Assembly: GCA_001515955.1 (NCBI GenBank)
Contig: LOES01000164.1
Location: 7,576 to 71,575 of the forward strand
Origin: Clostridia bacterium BRH_c25
Lineage (GTDB): Bacteria; Bacillota_A; Clostridia; Lutisporales; Lutisporaceae
Reading direction: 5' to 3'
DNA length: 64,000 nt
Shown: positions 27,194-36,485 of the stretch, one piece after another
Numbering within the stretch: position 1 is the stretch's first letter
Layout: each line of letters begins with the position of its first letter
Made by a program: the position numbers and the translations under genes
Notes under the pieces: model-generated
Databases searched by the model: none
Told to the model about the DNA's origin: nothing
What the model saw: the letters and a program-made list of their open reading frames with translations, nothing else

Positions 27194-28411
27194 TTAGGCT
27201 TCCAGCCGGTTGTTTCCAGCATCCAGCTGATTATTCCCGGGTTTTACAAAAACCTGTACTAATAAGACAACTGCACCTCCGGCTATCAGTACCGGTCCCG
27301 AAATCGCCCATCCGGCTTTTGCTCCCGAAAGGCTTAATACACCGGCAAGAAAAGCAATTACTATTGGTGATGCAAAATGGCTTAATGCATTGAATGCCAT
27401 ATGTGTAGACAGGGCTTTTGCAGCTGCGGACCTATCCGCTGAATCTCCCAGCTTTAGATACATGTCTGTATTGTATATGGAGAATCCTATGCCAAACAAT
27501 ATAGCCCCCGGAAAGAACATGCTTAGTGTGCTGGCAGCATTTACCACAAATATTCCTGCACCGATAGACATGGCTCCAATCGCTGCTGTGTAGCGTTTAA
27601 GCAATGGCTTTATAAATTTTCCGAATAACAGGCCACAGACGGAGGATGAAGCAACAAAAGTTGACATTACATTGGCGGCTGAATGCGGTGTTCCTATTTT
27701 TTCAGAATTTATTACAATAGCCATATTTGTTATGAAAGTATAAGCGAAGAACATAAGAATAAAGTTTAGTGCGATCAGAAGCCATGTTTTTCCTGTTAAT
27801 CTTGCCTTTACCCTGCCTCTCTCTGCATCAACATGAGCTTTTTTCTCCGGTTCAGGCAGTTTAAAGTATATCAGCAGGATAAAAGGAATAGTCATCAAGA
27901 ATCCCCAGAAGGAAGTCCTCCAATTTATTGTGGCCAAAAATCCCCCAACTTGCTGGAAGACTATTCCCGCAACACTTCCGGTAGTACTGCGCAAGCCCAT
28001 TAGCACATTTCTCTCCTGTCCGTCAAACAAGTCAATTATAAATGACATGGCAAAGGGAAATACAATACCTCTGCCCATTCCGAATATTGCCCTGCAGACT
28101 AGTATGAAATAAATATCGCCGCCAAATGCAGGAGCTATACCGCCAACGAACAGGAACAAAATTGCAAGCATAAGCATAGTTCTTTTTTTCATTACTTTTT
28201 CAATCTGCCCTACAAGAAGAGCAACAGGAATCATTGTTAAACTTGGCATAGACTGTACTTGCTTGATTAATTCAGGGCTTACATTAGGAAAAGCAGCGGC
28301 TATAGCTCCTAAAACCGGCGTTGTTAAAGATATTGAATACTCCAGAATAATAATAGATAATGTAGCAGCCTTTACAATAAAACCCCATTTTTTTTGAGCA
28401 GCTTCTGTCAT
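27194..28411 (-). CDS. Major facilitator superfamily transporter
   Basis: 405 residues with 12 predicted helices. Loop 2-3 carries LLVGQIEKVMKKRTML, helix 4 CRAIFGMGRGIVFPFAMSFI and the FDGQERNVLMGLRST loop, consistent with drug or organic-acid transporters of the MFS. Likely imports the operon's substrate or exports a product. GGAGGGG ribosome site at the ATG 28411. Substrate unknown. Confidence 0.85.
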   Translation of the reverse strand: MTEAAQKKWGFIVKAATLSIIILEYSISLTTPVLGAIAAAFPNVSPELIKQVQSMPSLTMIPVALLVGQIEKVMKKRTMLMLAILFLFVGGIAPAFGGDIYFILVCRAIFGMGRGIVFPFAMSFIIDLFDGQERNVLMGLRSTTGSVAGIVFQQVGGFLATINWRTSFWGFLMTIPFILLIYFKLPEPEKKAHVDAERGRVKARLTGKTWLLIALNFILMFFAYTFITNMAIVINSEKIGTPHSAANVMSTFVASSSVCGLLFGKFIKPLLKRYTAAIGAMSIGAGIFVVNAASTLSMFFPGAILFGIGFSIYNTDMYLKLGDSADRSAAAKALSTHMAFNALSHFASPIVIAFLAGVLSLSGAKAGWAISGPVLIAGGAVVLLVQVFVKPGNNQLDAGNNRLEA

Positions 28412-28436
28412 TTTAACCCCTCCATTTTTTTATTTT

Positions 28437-28745
28437 TCAACCGCCTGTATACATTCTTCCGATTATTACATTGTCTCCGTCAAATAACTCAGTGTTCCAT
28501 CCGTCTAAACTCTGAATAACCTTTCCATTCACAAGAACAATAGTATTTTGAACAATCGATAAGGTATCCGGGTTAAATACGAATTTCCGGAAGAAATACC
28601 CTAATTCTCCTGATAACTTTATAAGCAAAATTTGAATTGTACTCCCTTTCGGTATTACAGCTTTCAAATCTTTCTTGAAAGTGAGGTTTTCTTCTGTACA
28701 ATATTCAAAGGGAAGTATTTTTACCTTCACTGTGATACTCTCCAT
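28437..28745 (-). CDS. MoaD/ThiS-like ubiquitin-fold sulfur carrier
   Basis: 102 residues, ending in IGRMYTGG; a C-terminal Gly-Gly is the thiocarboxylation site of MoaD and ThiS. A central beta-grasp pattern is visible (IPKGSTIQILLIKL, NTIVLVNGKVIQSLDG, LFDGDNVIIGRMYTGG). The ATG lies one base after the AOR stop. MoaD-like genes next to AOR genes are a recurrent pairing and are thought to provide sulfur for the tungstopterin cofactor or to act as a partner subunit. An N-terminal extension of about 20 residues is atypical. Confidence 0.75.
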   Translation of the reverse strand: MESITVKVKILPFEYCTEENLTFKKDLKAVIPKGSTIQILLIKLSGELGYFFRKFVFNPDTLSIVQNTIVLVNGKVIQSLDGWNTELFDGDNVIIGRMYTGG

Positions 28746-28746
28746 T

Positions 28747-30624
28747 TTAAATTGCATAATTTGAATTATACAAATCGGCAATTACATATTCGAGGTTTAG
28801 ATCCTTTAGTGTTTCAGGGAGAGGATAACTCGTTTCTTCATTCCAGCCCATCTCCTTGTAATATTTCCTTTTGGCTTCCACAATTATTGGTCCTAAAGCC
28901 TTCCCCTCATTCGGGCCGTCCTTAACAGGATCCAAAAGTCTTTTTGACAAGTTATCATCTTCAGCAGTTGCACCTTGACGTAAATTAAACGAGCGTGCTA
29001 TTGCTGCCATCCTCCTGCCAACTCTCATAGCATCCTCTACGGTCATTTCCCAACCTGTTAACGCATTTAGACACTTCATCATTTGGGGAAGACTTACCGC
29101 AACAAAATTGCACATCATATAGCAGTCAAGGAAAGCAGTTTTTGGTACTCCACGAGCCAGTAAAACCGGATGAGCGACGGATTCTGTGAAAGATAACGGT
29201 TCATTGTATCCAAATTCAGGATTTGGAGACCTATCGGCTGCCCCGTATATTGAACCGTTTTCCGAAATCAACTGTCCAAGTGCAACACTGTAGTTCCCTC
29301 TAGGGTCATGAATATGAGGGGCCGCTCCTCTTTTACAGTATACAGCGCACTCCTCCGCCGGCCCTCCAAACATCTTGGATGCTCTCATGACGCCTTCTGC
29401 AAGCTTGTTTCCGAACCCTTTCCTGTATGCAATCTTCATCATCAGCTGCCTGATTGCATTGACATTGCCCCATTTTAGTTCCAGCCCGTCAGTATCCTCT
29501 TTTGTAATAAAACCTTTTTCATAGCATTCAATAGCCCAGGCTAAAGTATATCCTATCTCTTTTAGATCCAGGCCAAGCTCGTCATTCAACCTGTTAAGCA
29601 TAGCTGACTCTGCAATATCAGTTACACCGATCAATCCGCTGAAGGCCTGCCAGCCTTCGTACTCAGGCTCATCCACAACCATTCCTTCGTATTTGCCTTC
29701 CTTAAATATCATATCTCTGCAATGTCCTATGGTACATGCATAGCAAGAGTTTTTCCTAAACTCAAATGCAGGATTTTTCTTCATGGCTACCGCATCATAG
29801 ATTACATTTTCAGACCAGTTGTATTCGCTTAAATTCTTAGTAGGAAGATAACCTATCCTATAAGCTATCGGTATCAGCATACCTGTGCCGAATTGCGATA
29901 ATCCAATTGCAGGTGGCGCATTTAGTATTGTTTGTACCAATTCCTTTACCGAGTCTCTAAATTCCTCCGGACGGGCAGGTACAATTTTATACTCTCCAAA
30001 TACTGCTATCCCTTTCAATTTCTTCGAGCCCATCACGGCACCAGGTCCGTTTGAAGCTGCGAAATGGCCTTCATCACACTGTATGTTAGCATACCTTACC
30101 AGATTTTCTGCTCCTACACCTATTGTCATTACACTTGATTTCTTAACACCGATTTCATCTTTTATAATCTTCTCAGTCTCAAACGTATTTCTGCCGGCGA
30201 GATGTTCCGCATCTTTTAACTCTGCTTTGTCATCTCCTATAACCAAGTACTTCCAATCATTTGACTTACCCTCTATGATAAGTGTGCTGTAACCGGCCTG
30301 CTTAAGCCTGAATCCGAAATACCCGTTTGCCTGCGCTGAAGCCGCAAGATCAGTAAGCGGTCCCTTTGTACAAACATTAAACATAGCCGCTCCCGGTACA
30401 TTTGTACCAGTAACCAAACCAGTTGTAATTATAAGCCGGTTTTCGGGATCAAAAGCCTCCACTCCCGGCTTTACTTCATCATAGAGAAGCTTGGCCCCCA
30501 ATCCCGCTCCGCCTATAAAATCCCTTACAACCTCTTCAGCTAACAGTTCTGATGTTATTGCACCTGTTGTCAAGTTTACCCTTAGCAGATTGCATTCCAA
30601 CTCTACTGCATTAATGTTTTTCAT
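28747..30624 (-). CDS. aor: Tungsten/molybdenum aldehyde ferredoxin oxidoreductase
   Basis: 625 residues. N-terminal AFOR domain with RVNLTTG, VRDFIGGAGLGAKLLYDE and GTGM-type pterin contacts, then the [4Fe-4S] motif SCYACTIGHCRDM and the C-terminal domains (DPRGNYSVALGQLI, GWEMTVEDAMRVGRRM). It oxidises aldehydes to carboxylates with ferredoxin, using a bis-pyranopterin W or Mo centre. The visible cysteine spacing is C-X2-C-X4-C, one longer than the X2-X3 usually quoted. First gene of the operon behind a -24/-12 promoter. Confidence 0.92.
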   Translation of the reverse strand: MKNINAVELECNLLRVNLTTGAITSELLAEEVVRDFIGGAGLGAKLLYDEVKPGVEAFDPENRLIITTGLVTGTNVPGAAMFNVCTKGPLTDLAASAQANGYFGFRLKQAGYSTLIIEGKSNDWKYLVIGDDKAELKDAEHLAGRNTFETEKIIKDEIGVKKSSVMTIGVGAENLVRYANIQCDEGHFAASNGPGAVMGSKKLKGIAVFGEYKIVPARPEEFRDSVKELVQTILNAPPAIGLSQFGTGMLIPIAYRIGYLPTKNLSEYNWSENVIYDAVAMKKNPAFEFRKNSCYACTIGHCRDMIFKEGKYEGMVVDEPEYEGWQAFSGLIGVTDIAESAMLNRLNDELGLDLKEIGYTLAWAIECYEKGFITKEDTDGLELKWGNVNAIRQLMMKIAYRKGFGNKLAEGVMRASKMFGGPAEECAVYCKRGAAPHIHDPRGNYSVALGQLISENGSIYGAADRSPNPEFGYNEPLSFTESVAHPVLLARGVPKTAFLDCYMMCNFVAVSLPQMMKCLNALTGWEMTVEDAMRVGRRMAAIARSFNLRQGATAEDDNLSKRLLDPVKDGPNEGKALGPIIVEAKRKYYKEMGWNEETSYPLPETLKDLNLEYVIADLYNSNYAI

Positions 30625-30707
30625 TTTGACACCCCTCTTTCTTTATTGAATTCCATACACCCTTGCCTTCATTCAGGAATTTAATCGCTGTTTGCATCTA
30701 ATTAATT

Positions 30708-30723
30708 TGCATAAGTCATGCCA
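30708..30723 (-). promoter_or_regulatory. Sigma-54 (-24/-12) promoter of the AOR operon
   Basis: Minus strand TGGCATGACTTATGCA with GG and GC 10 bases apart. The -24 box is TGGCAT and the -12 box ATGC instead of TTGC. It lies 84 bp before the aor start and is followed upstream by the AcoR-like activator gene. Confidence 0.7.
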
Positions 30724-30740
30724 AATCAAAAAATATAAAA

Positions 30741-30772
30741 AGCAAGGGAAAAATCAAGCATTTTCCCTTGCT
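30741..30772 (-). terminator. Terminator of the AcoR-like gene
   Basis: AGCAAGGGAAAA (30741-30752) and TTTTCCCTTGCT (30761-30772), a perfect 12-bp stem; on the minus strand it is followed by a T-rich run. It separates the activator gene from the AOR operon; the palindrome could also serve as an activator site. Confidence 0.8.
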
Positions 30773-30825
30773 CACAAATTGTAATTTTTACATTCTATTT
30801 ATTTTTGTAAATCTTACCGAAAGCA

Positions 30826-32769
30826 TCAGCTTAATTTATTACCTGAGGATATTTCTCCGGTTTTCAAACGGCTAAGCTTCGTACTTCCGTTAATTTTGTT
30901 GTATAGTGTCTTTGAACTGACTCCCAATATTTCACATGCTTTATTTATATTAAATTGTGTTTCCTTCAGAACTGATTCAATTATCAGCTCCTCACCAACC
31001 TTCAGCATATCGCCGGGGTGCTCCCGCAAGGCTTTACTATTGGAAATCTCGATCTTTATTTGCTTATACCTGCCTTTTTTCCGAATATGCTCCGGTAAGT
31101 CCTCCAGAGTAAGTACCGGTTCTTCCGCCAGACAAACAGCCCTTTCCATCACATTCTTCAATTCTCTCACATTACCATGCCAGTCATAATTCTTGAGAGC
31201 TTCGTAAAACTCCTCTCCACCATAAAGAACGCTGTTTCCATAGATTTTTTTGTACTCTTCAATAAAGTGGCCAGCCAATAGTTTTATATCCCCTTCACGT
31301 TCCCTAAGAGGCGGCAGTTGGATAATGAAGGTACTTATTCTGTAGTACAAGTCCCCTCTGAAGGATTCCTTTTCCGCTTCCTTAAGCAAGTCTTTTTTTG
31401 ATGCGGATATTACTCTTACATCAATGGCTATTTCACGTGTGCCCCCGATTTTTACTATTCTGCTCTCCGAAAGTGATCGGAGCAGCTTAACCTGCATAAA
31501 TAAAGGCATACTTTCTATTTCATCGAGGAAAACCGTACCTCCGGAAGCCATCTCCATCAGACCCTGCTTGCCGTTTTTGAGTGCTCCTGTAAAGGCTCCC
31601 GGTTCATAGCCGAACAGCTCGCTTTCCACCAACTCCGCAGGGACTGCACCGCAGTTTATTGTTACAAAGGGTCTGCCCCTACGAGGGCTGGCCTGATGAA
31701 TTGCCTGAGCGAACAGCTCCTTACCCGTACCGCTTTCACCGTATATAAGTATCGGAGCTGATGCAGCTGCAACCCTTTCAGCCATTTTCTTCACATTTGA
31801 AATCCCACAGCTTTCACCTATAATTCTGTCTAAGGTTGTAAGTTGCACATTCAAGGAGTTTTCCCCTGAGCAAATCCCGTTTTCAGCTTTCTCCAGCTGC
31901 AGTATCCGGTATTTTTCCCTGCCTCCTGACTGAATAGGATTAAGACTGGTAACATACAAATCCTTTTTACGTCCTTCTATGTACAAGCTTATCCGCCTTT
32001 TATTCATGGGTGCACCTTCAGCAAGATGTGAAAGCTGTTTCTCCAGGATCTCTGATGCATTGAATGCGTTGTTAATCTGAAACATCTCCATTATCTTGTT
32101 GTTATGAAACATCATTTTTCCGTTTTCAAAGCAGGCAATACCCTGTGGCAGGCAGTTGATTACTGTTTCCAATCCCGCCTCAGGCTTGTAATTCCCCAGT
32201 AATGCGTTTGCGGTGTCGATTATCCTTGCCAGGAATGTTGCTAAAGGTAAGATATTCGATAAGAGCTGAGTATCTTTGCATGAACACATAATGTTAACAG
32301 CACCGAGGATTTTTCCTGAATGATCATGAACAGGCGCCGCAGCACTATAATATTTGTGAAGTGCAGGATGATAGTGTTCATAGCACAAGACTGTTGCTGG
32401 CCTGTTTTCTTCCAATGCAAAAGAAACAGCATTTGTGCCTATAAGCCGTTCAGTGGCCGGTATTGTTTCCATAGGTGCGGTAACCGGCTTTCCTGCTCTG
32501 TCAAACAGCTGGAACCAATAGCCGAACTTATCCAGCATTTCTCTTACGTAGTCCCTTATAGCTTCATTACTGAGGTAGCTGCAGCTTGTATCATGAACAT
32601 CATCCAGGCTGCCCTGCACATCAGGAAATACGCCGTAAGACCGGCTGCGTTCCCATGACTTTATTATTCTTGACGGCACCAGCTTTGGATCTACAGGCTT
32701 ACCCCAAATAAACTTCTCCCATTCTGTTTTTGTATTGACAATACGCTGCAACAAAGATTCCGCGTACAA
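30826..32769 (-). CDS. AcoR-like sigma-54-dependent activator (GAF-PAS-AAA+-Fis)
   Basis: About 647 residues. N-terminal GAF-like sensor (RSRSYGVFP start, ERLIGTNAVSFALEE, CYEHYHPALHKYYSAAAPVH), a PAS-like linker, AAA+ with GESGTGKELFAQAIHQ, the canonical GAFTGA loop, GGTVFLDEIESM and RGDLYYRIS, and a Fis helix-turn-helix (INKACEILGVSSKTLYNKI). AcoR-type regulators respond to acetoin, aldehydes or alcohols, which suits the adjacent AOR/ADH operon. I take the TTG at 32769 because AGGGGG sits eight bases before it; the GTG at 32778 would abut that site. Confidence 0.9.
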   Translation of the reverse strand: MYAESLLQRIVNTKTEWEKFIWGKPVDPKLVPSRIIKSWERSRSYGVFPDVQGSLDDVHDTSCSYLSNEAIRDYVREMLDKFGYWFQLFDRAGKPVTAPMETIPATERLIGTNAVSFALEENRPATVLCYEHYHPALHKYYSAAAPVHDHSGKILGAVNIMCSCKDTQLLSNILPLATFLARIIDTANALLGNYKPEAGLETVINCLPQGIACFENGKMMFHNNKIMEMFQINNAFNASEILEKQLSHLAEGAPMNKRRISLYIEGRKKDLYVTSLNPIQSGGREKYRILQLEKAENGICSGENSLNVQLTTLDRIIGESCGISNVKKMAERVAAASAPILIYGESGTGKELFAQAIHQASPRRGRPFVTINCGAVPAELVESELFGYEPGAFTGALKNGKQGLMEMASGGTVFLDEIESMPLFMQVKLLRSLSESRIVKIGGTREIAIDVRVISASKKDLLKEAEKESFRGDLYYRISTFIIQLPPLREREGDIKLLAGHFIEEYKKIYGNSVLYGGEEFYEALKNYDWHGNVRELKNVMERAVCLAEEPVLTLEDLPEHIRKKGRYKQIKIEISNSKALREHPGDMLKVGEELIIESVLKETQFNINKACEILGVSSKTLYNKINGSTKLSRLKTGEISSGNKLS

Positions 32770-32853
32770 GGTGCACACCCCCTACCGCAATCAAAAGCGA
32801 TTATCCCTTAGTAATTTCAGTATAGCAAAACGATTTAGGAAAAAAAAGGGTGT

Positions 32854-32879
32854 GGAATAGTTAATTTTCTAACTATTCC
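32854..32879. repeat. Perfect inverted repeat between the two activator genes
   Basis: GGAATAGTTA (32854-32863), 6-base spacer, TAACTATTCC (32870-32879). On the minus strand it is followed by CACACCC and a run of T, so it can serve as terminator of the NtrC-type gene that ends at 32929. It also resembles the repeat at 21392-21421, so a protein-binding role is possible. Confidence 0.55.
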
Positions 32880-32928
32880 GTCATATTCATTCATCATTGA
32901 ATTGTTCATATAGAATTTATTGTACTAT

Positions 32929-34287
32929 TTATAATTTATATTCATTTATTTTATTTCTCAAACCTTTCTCACTTATACCTAACATTTGGGCAGTTAATTT
33001 TCTGCTGCCATTATTATTAATTAAGCTTGCCTTAATAACACGCTTTTCAATTTCTTTTAGTGAAAGACCTATAAGATCTTCAGAAATAATAACATTACCA
33101 TATTTATATACACTTTTATATGATTTTACTTCATCTGGTAAATCATCTACAGTTATTACCTCTTTATTAGTTAAAACCATTGAGTATTCAAATATATTTG
33201 AAAGCTCTCTAATATTTCCCGGATAATTATAATCTATCATTTTTTTCTCTGCCTCTTTAGATAACCCCCGTATATTTTTACCTAATTCTTCATTGAATTT
33301 TTTTATGAAATGTTCAAAAAGTAGAGGTAAATCCTGCTTTTTATCTTTTAGAGCCGGTAAGTTTATTTCAATTACATTCAATCTGAAATATAAGTCTTGT
33401 CTAAAATCTCCACTTTCAACTAATGATTTTAAATCCTTATTTGTCGCCGATATAACCCTGATATTTATCTTTCTTTTTTCATTACTGCCTATAGGTGAAT
33501 ATTCTTTTTGTTGTAATACTCTTAAAAGCTTCGCTTGAAGAGCAATTGGCATATCTCCTATTTCATCTAAAAAAATGGTACCATTATTAGCGTACTCAAA
33601 TTTACCTTGTCTATCATCTACTGCTCCGGTAAAAGAACCCTTTCTATGCCCAAATAATTCTTCCTCCAGCAAACCCTCTGGTATAGCTGCACAATTGACT
33701 TCTACAAATCTTTCATTTTTTCTCCTTCCCGAAAAATGTATGGCGCGGGCAACCAATTCTTTACCCGTTCCACTCTCTCCAATTATAACAACATTTGTGT
33801 CAACATCCTTAAGCTTTTCTATCATATTAAATACATTTTTCATAGAAAAGCTCCTTCCGATTATGCCATTATATACATATTTGTTTTCAAGTTCTTTGCT
33901 TAAATATTCAACTTTTTCGTTTAACCGTTGAAACTCTAATGCTTGTTCTATCAGAATATATAATTCATTAATATTTAAAGGCTTTATTAAATATGTATAA
34001 GCACCATATTTCATTGCTTCAACTGTTGTATCTATACTTCCATAGGCGGTCATAATTATTACTATAATACTCTTGTCAATTTTTTTAATTTCACTGAGCA
34101 CATCCAAACCACCATATTCTCCTATCCTTAAATCCAAGAGGCAAATGTTAAAATATTCTTCTTCTATAGCTTTTAATCCTTCAGAAGGGCTTGTACAAGC
34201 CTTCACTTTGTATTTATCTTCAAGGGCGATTAATAATGAACTACATATTCCTATTTCATCATCAATTATTAATATACTTTTATTCAT
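32929..34287 (-). CDS. NtrC-type sigma-54-dependent response regulator (peptide module 1)
   Basis: 452 residues. Receiver domain (ILIIDDEIGICSSL, phosphoacceptor Asp in ICLLDLRIG, TAYGSIDTTVEAM, YLIKPLN), AAA+ (GESGTGKELVARAIHFSGRR, GSFTGA loop, GTIFLDEIGDMP, RQDLYFRLNV) and a Fis-type HTH (LTAQMLGISEKGLRNKI). It overlaps the kinase gene by 8 bp. The nearby dpp operon has a -24/-12-like promoter at 43280-43295, so it probably activates peptide uptake. Confidence 0.93.
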   Translation of the reverse strand: MNKSILIIDDEIGICSSLLIALEDKYKVKACTSPSEGLKAIEEEYFNICLLDLRIGEYGGLDVLSEIKKIDKSIIVIIMTAYGSIDTTVEAMKYGAYTYLIKPLNINELYILIEQALEFQRLNEKVEYLSKELENKYVYNGIIGRSFSMKNVFNMIEKLKDVDTNVVIIGESGTGKELVARAIHFSGRRKNERFVEVNCAAIPEGLLEEELFGHRKGSFTGAVDDRQGKFEYANNGTIFLDEIGDMPIALQAKLLRVLQQKEYSPIGSNEKRKINIRVISATNKDLKSLVESGDFRQDLYFRLNVIEINLPALKDKKQDLPLLFEHFIKKFNEELGKNIRGLSKEAEKKMIDYNYPGNIRELSNIFEYSMVLTNKEVITVDDLPDEVKSYKSVYKYGNVIISEDLIGLSLKEIEKRVIKASLINNNGSRKLTAQMLGISEKGLRNKINEYKL

Positions 34288-36274
34288 TTAAATACCCCCT
34301 AAATTTCACAGTAACTTTAGTAAATATTAACGGTTTGCTTTCAATGATTAAAATTCCATTGTTATCTTCTATATATTGTTTAGATAGTGGCAACCCTAAA
34401 CCGGTGCCATTCACTTTATTTGTATAGAAAGGTTCTGTTGACTTTTTAATTTCTTCATCAGTCATACCTACGCCTTCATCGATAACTTGAATGAAAATGT
34501 TATCATATTCTCGCCATGTGTTTATTCTCATATGAAGTTTATTTTGTATCCCTCCATTTTTAATCTTTTCCGTCATAGAATCTAATCCATTCAATATAAT
34601 ATTTATGAGAGCTTGATTCAATTGATTTTTATCAGCAAAAATTGTTAAATCATTTTCTATTGAAACTATTAACTCAATATTTTTATTCTCCAATGTAGGC
34701 TTAATAAGTACAGTACATGATTTAACAATTTCACTTACATTTACTTTATGTTTGTTATTTATTACTGGTTTTGCATAATCTATTAGACTTTTAATTAAAT
34801 TATTTACCCTGTCTACTTCTTTGGGTACAAATTTAACCAGCTGATTTTGAAAACTTTGATTATCCATTTTAGTTGGAATTAGTTGTATAAATGTTTTAAT
34901 CGATGTAAGTGGATTTCTTATTTCATGAGCGATTCCTGCTATAATTTGATTAAGAGCCTTGTTTTTTTCTTTTTCAAATTCTTGTTCCTTTATTCTTAAT
35001 TCTTTAGTAATATCGTCGATAGTAATTATCGCACCTCTTATACTGTTGTCAAAGTTATACAGTTGATACATATCATATCTATAGCTAACACTTCTGTTTT
35101 CTTCAGTTTTTAATGTTATCTCCTTGTTTATTATTTTCAAGTCTTCATTAAACAGCTTATTATCAATATTCATTAAAATATTATTTATTAACGGTATATC
35201 AAAAACACTTTGGCTTATCGGAAAGTCTTTAAATTTTGTTAAATTGCATGCACTCCTATTAAATAATGTTATTTTATAATCAGTACCAAAAGCTATGATG
35301 CCGCTCGGACTGCGTTCAACTATGCAATTCTTTAATTCATTATAATTTCTTGTTTCATTTATTTGATTTTGTAAATCCTTATTAACCCTTTGCAACTCCT
35401 TTGTCTTTTCATCAACCTGCTTTTTTAAAAGCAAATTTAACCGGAAATTAAAAATAAATACAAAAAGTAATATTGTAACAATAATTGCTGCTATAGTTGC
35501 TGCTGTATCCAAAAATTTTCTTATGGCGTATTTTTCTTCATTAATCCATTTTTCATAAATTTTTATGTAATCGCCTCTTATTCTAATCCGCTGTAATTCA
35601 CTATTTAATAAATCCAGGAGGTCCTTATCACCCTTCTTTGTAATGATGCAATATTCAATAGGAACCATATAATTGTTTACCATTGTATATTTTTCTTCTA
35701 AATTTTCTTTTTCAAGTTGATATAGGATGCTGTTTTTAACACCAATAAGAACATTTGCTTCTCCAGATGTTAATATATCAAATGCTCTTAACTGGTTTGA
35801 AACTACGATATATCGAAGATTCTTCATTTTTTGAATATAAGAATAGCTAATTGTTTCATTTTCAAAGACAGTTTTAATGGCACCCATATCTTTTTTACTC
35901 TTTATTAAATTAGCATATTCATTATTAGCTATCATAATAATCGATGATTGTGAAATGCTGTCAGTCGATTGTTCCTCAAATTCATGGTTTTTAATAGCAC
36001 CCAGGACTATATCAACCTCTCCATTAGATAAGGCTTCTAAGCAATCATTGCTGCTGTTCATTGGGACATATTGAATGATAAAGTTATTTTTATCAGCTAT
36101 GTTGTTCAATATATCTATATGTACTCCCTTATATTGCTCATTTTCTTCGTACTGATAAGGTGGCAAGTTCGGTTCAAAGGCTACCCTTATAATTGAATCT
36201 ATTGCCTCAACTTTAATTGATAAAAACAACTTTATGATTATAGCGATAATAAGAAATTTTATGACTTTAGCCAT
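34280..36274 (-). CDS. Histidine kinase with fused solute-binding (SBP_bac_3) sensor, module 1
   Basis: 664 residues. Signal peptide/helix, an extracytoplasmic amino-acid-binding domain (about 28-255; IIRVAFEPNLPPYQYEENEQ, GVHIDILNNIADKNN), membrane helix (about 258-280), coiled coil, PAS (about 320-430), HisKA with His450 in GIAHEIRNPLTSIKTF and HATPase_c (LINIILNGLDSMTEKI, DEGVGMTDEEI, GTGLGLPLSKQYI). This is an EvgS/AotP-like sensor that should bind an amino acid, peptide or related solute directly and phosphorylate the NtrC-type partner encoded downstream. It is a paralogue of the kinase at 56433-58442. Confidence 0.92.
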   Translation of the reverse strand: MAKVIKFLIIAIIIKLFLSIKVEAIDSIIRVAFEPNLPPYQYEENEQYKGVHIDILNNIADKNNFIIQYVPMNSSNDCLEALSNGEVDIVLGAIKNHEFEEQSTDSISQSSIIMIANNEYANLIKSKKDMGAIKTVFENETISYSYIQKMKNLRYIVVSNQLRAFDILTSGEANVLIGVKNSILYQLEKENLEEKYTMVNNYMVPIEYCIITKKGDKDLLDLLNSELQRIRIRGDYIKIYEKWINEEKYAIRKFLDTAATIAAIIVTILLFVFIFNFRLNLLLKKQVDEKTKELQRVNKDLQNQINETRNYNELKNCIVERSPSGIIAFGTDYKITLFNRSACNLTKFKDFPISQSVFDIPLINNILMNIDNKLFNEDLKIINKEITLKTEENRSVSYRYDMYQLYNFDNSIRGAIITIDDITKELRIKEQEFEKEKNKALNQIIAGIAHEIRNPLTSIKTFIQLIPTKMDNQSFQNQLVKFVPKEVDRVNNLIKSLIDYAKPVINNKHKVNVSEIVKSCTVLIKPTLENKNIELIVSIENDLTIFADKNQLNQALINIILNGLDSMTEKIKNGGIQNKLHMRINTWREYDNIFIQVIDEGVGMTDEEIKKSTEPFYTNKVNGTGLGLPLSKQYIEDNNGILIIESKPLIFTKVTVKFRGYLNE

Positions 36275-36428
36275 TCTTACACCTTGCCTTCAAAATATAA
36301 ACGTATTCATTCATAAAAAAATTATAACATTGTAGTATAACATTTTTCTGCTATTTTTTAAAGTTTTTTAGCCTTTTTGTTCTTCCTTTATAAAATGATT
36401 AATTTTACAAACCCTTCTATGTAAAAAG

Positions 36429-36457
36429 CAAACAGTACAAAAAGGTTGCACCGTTTG
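36429..36457 (-). terminator. Terminator of the dpp-1/pepP operon
   Basis: Minus strand CAAACGGTGC pairs with GTACTGTTTG (two G-U pairs; plus coordinates 36448-36457 and 36429-36438) followed by CTTTTT. It stands 29 bp after the peptidase stop. Confidence 0.65.
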
Positions 36458-36485
36458 TTTTTACATAAAAGCACTATTAAAATAT

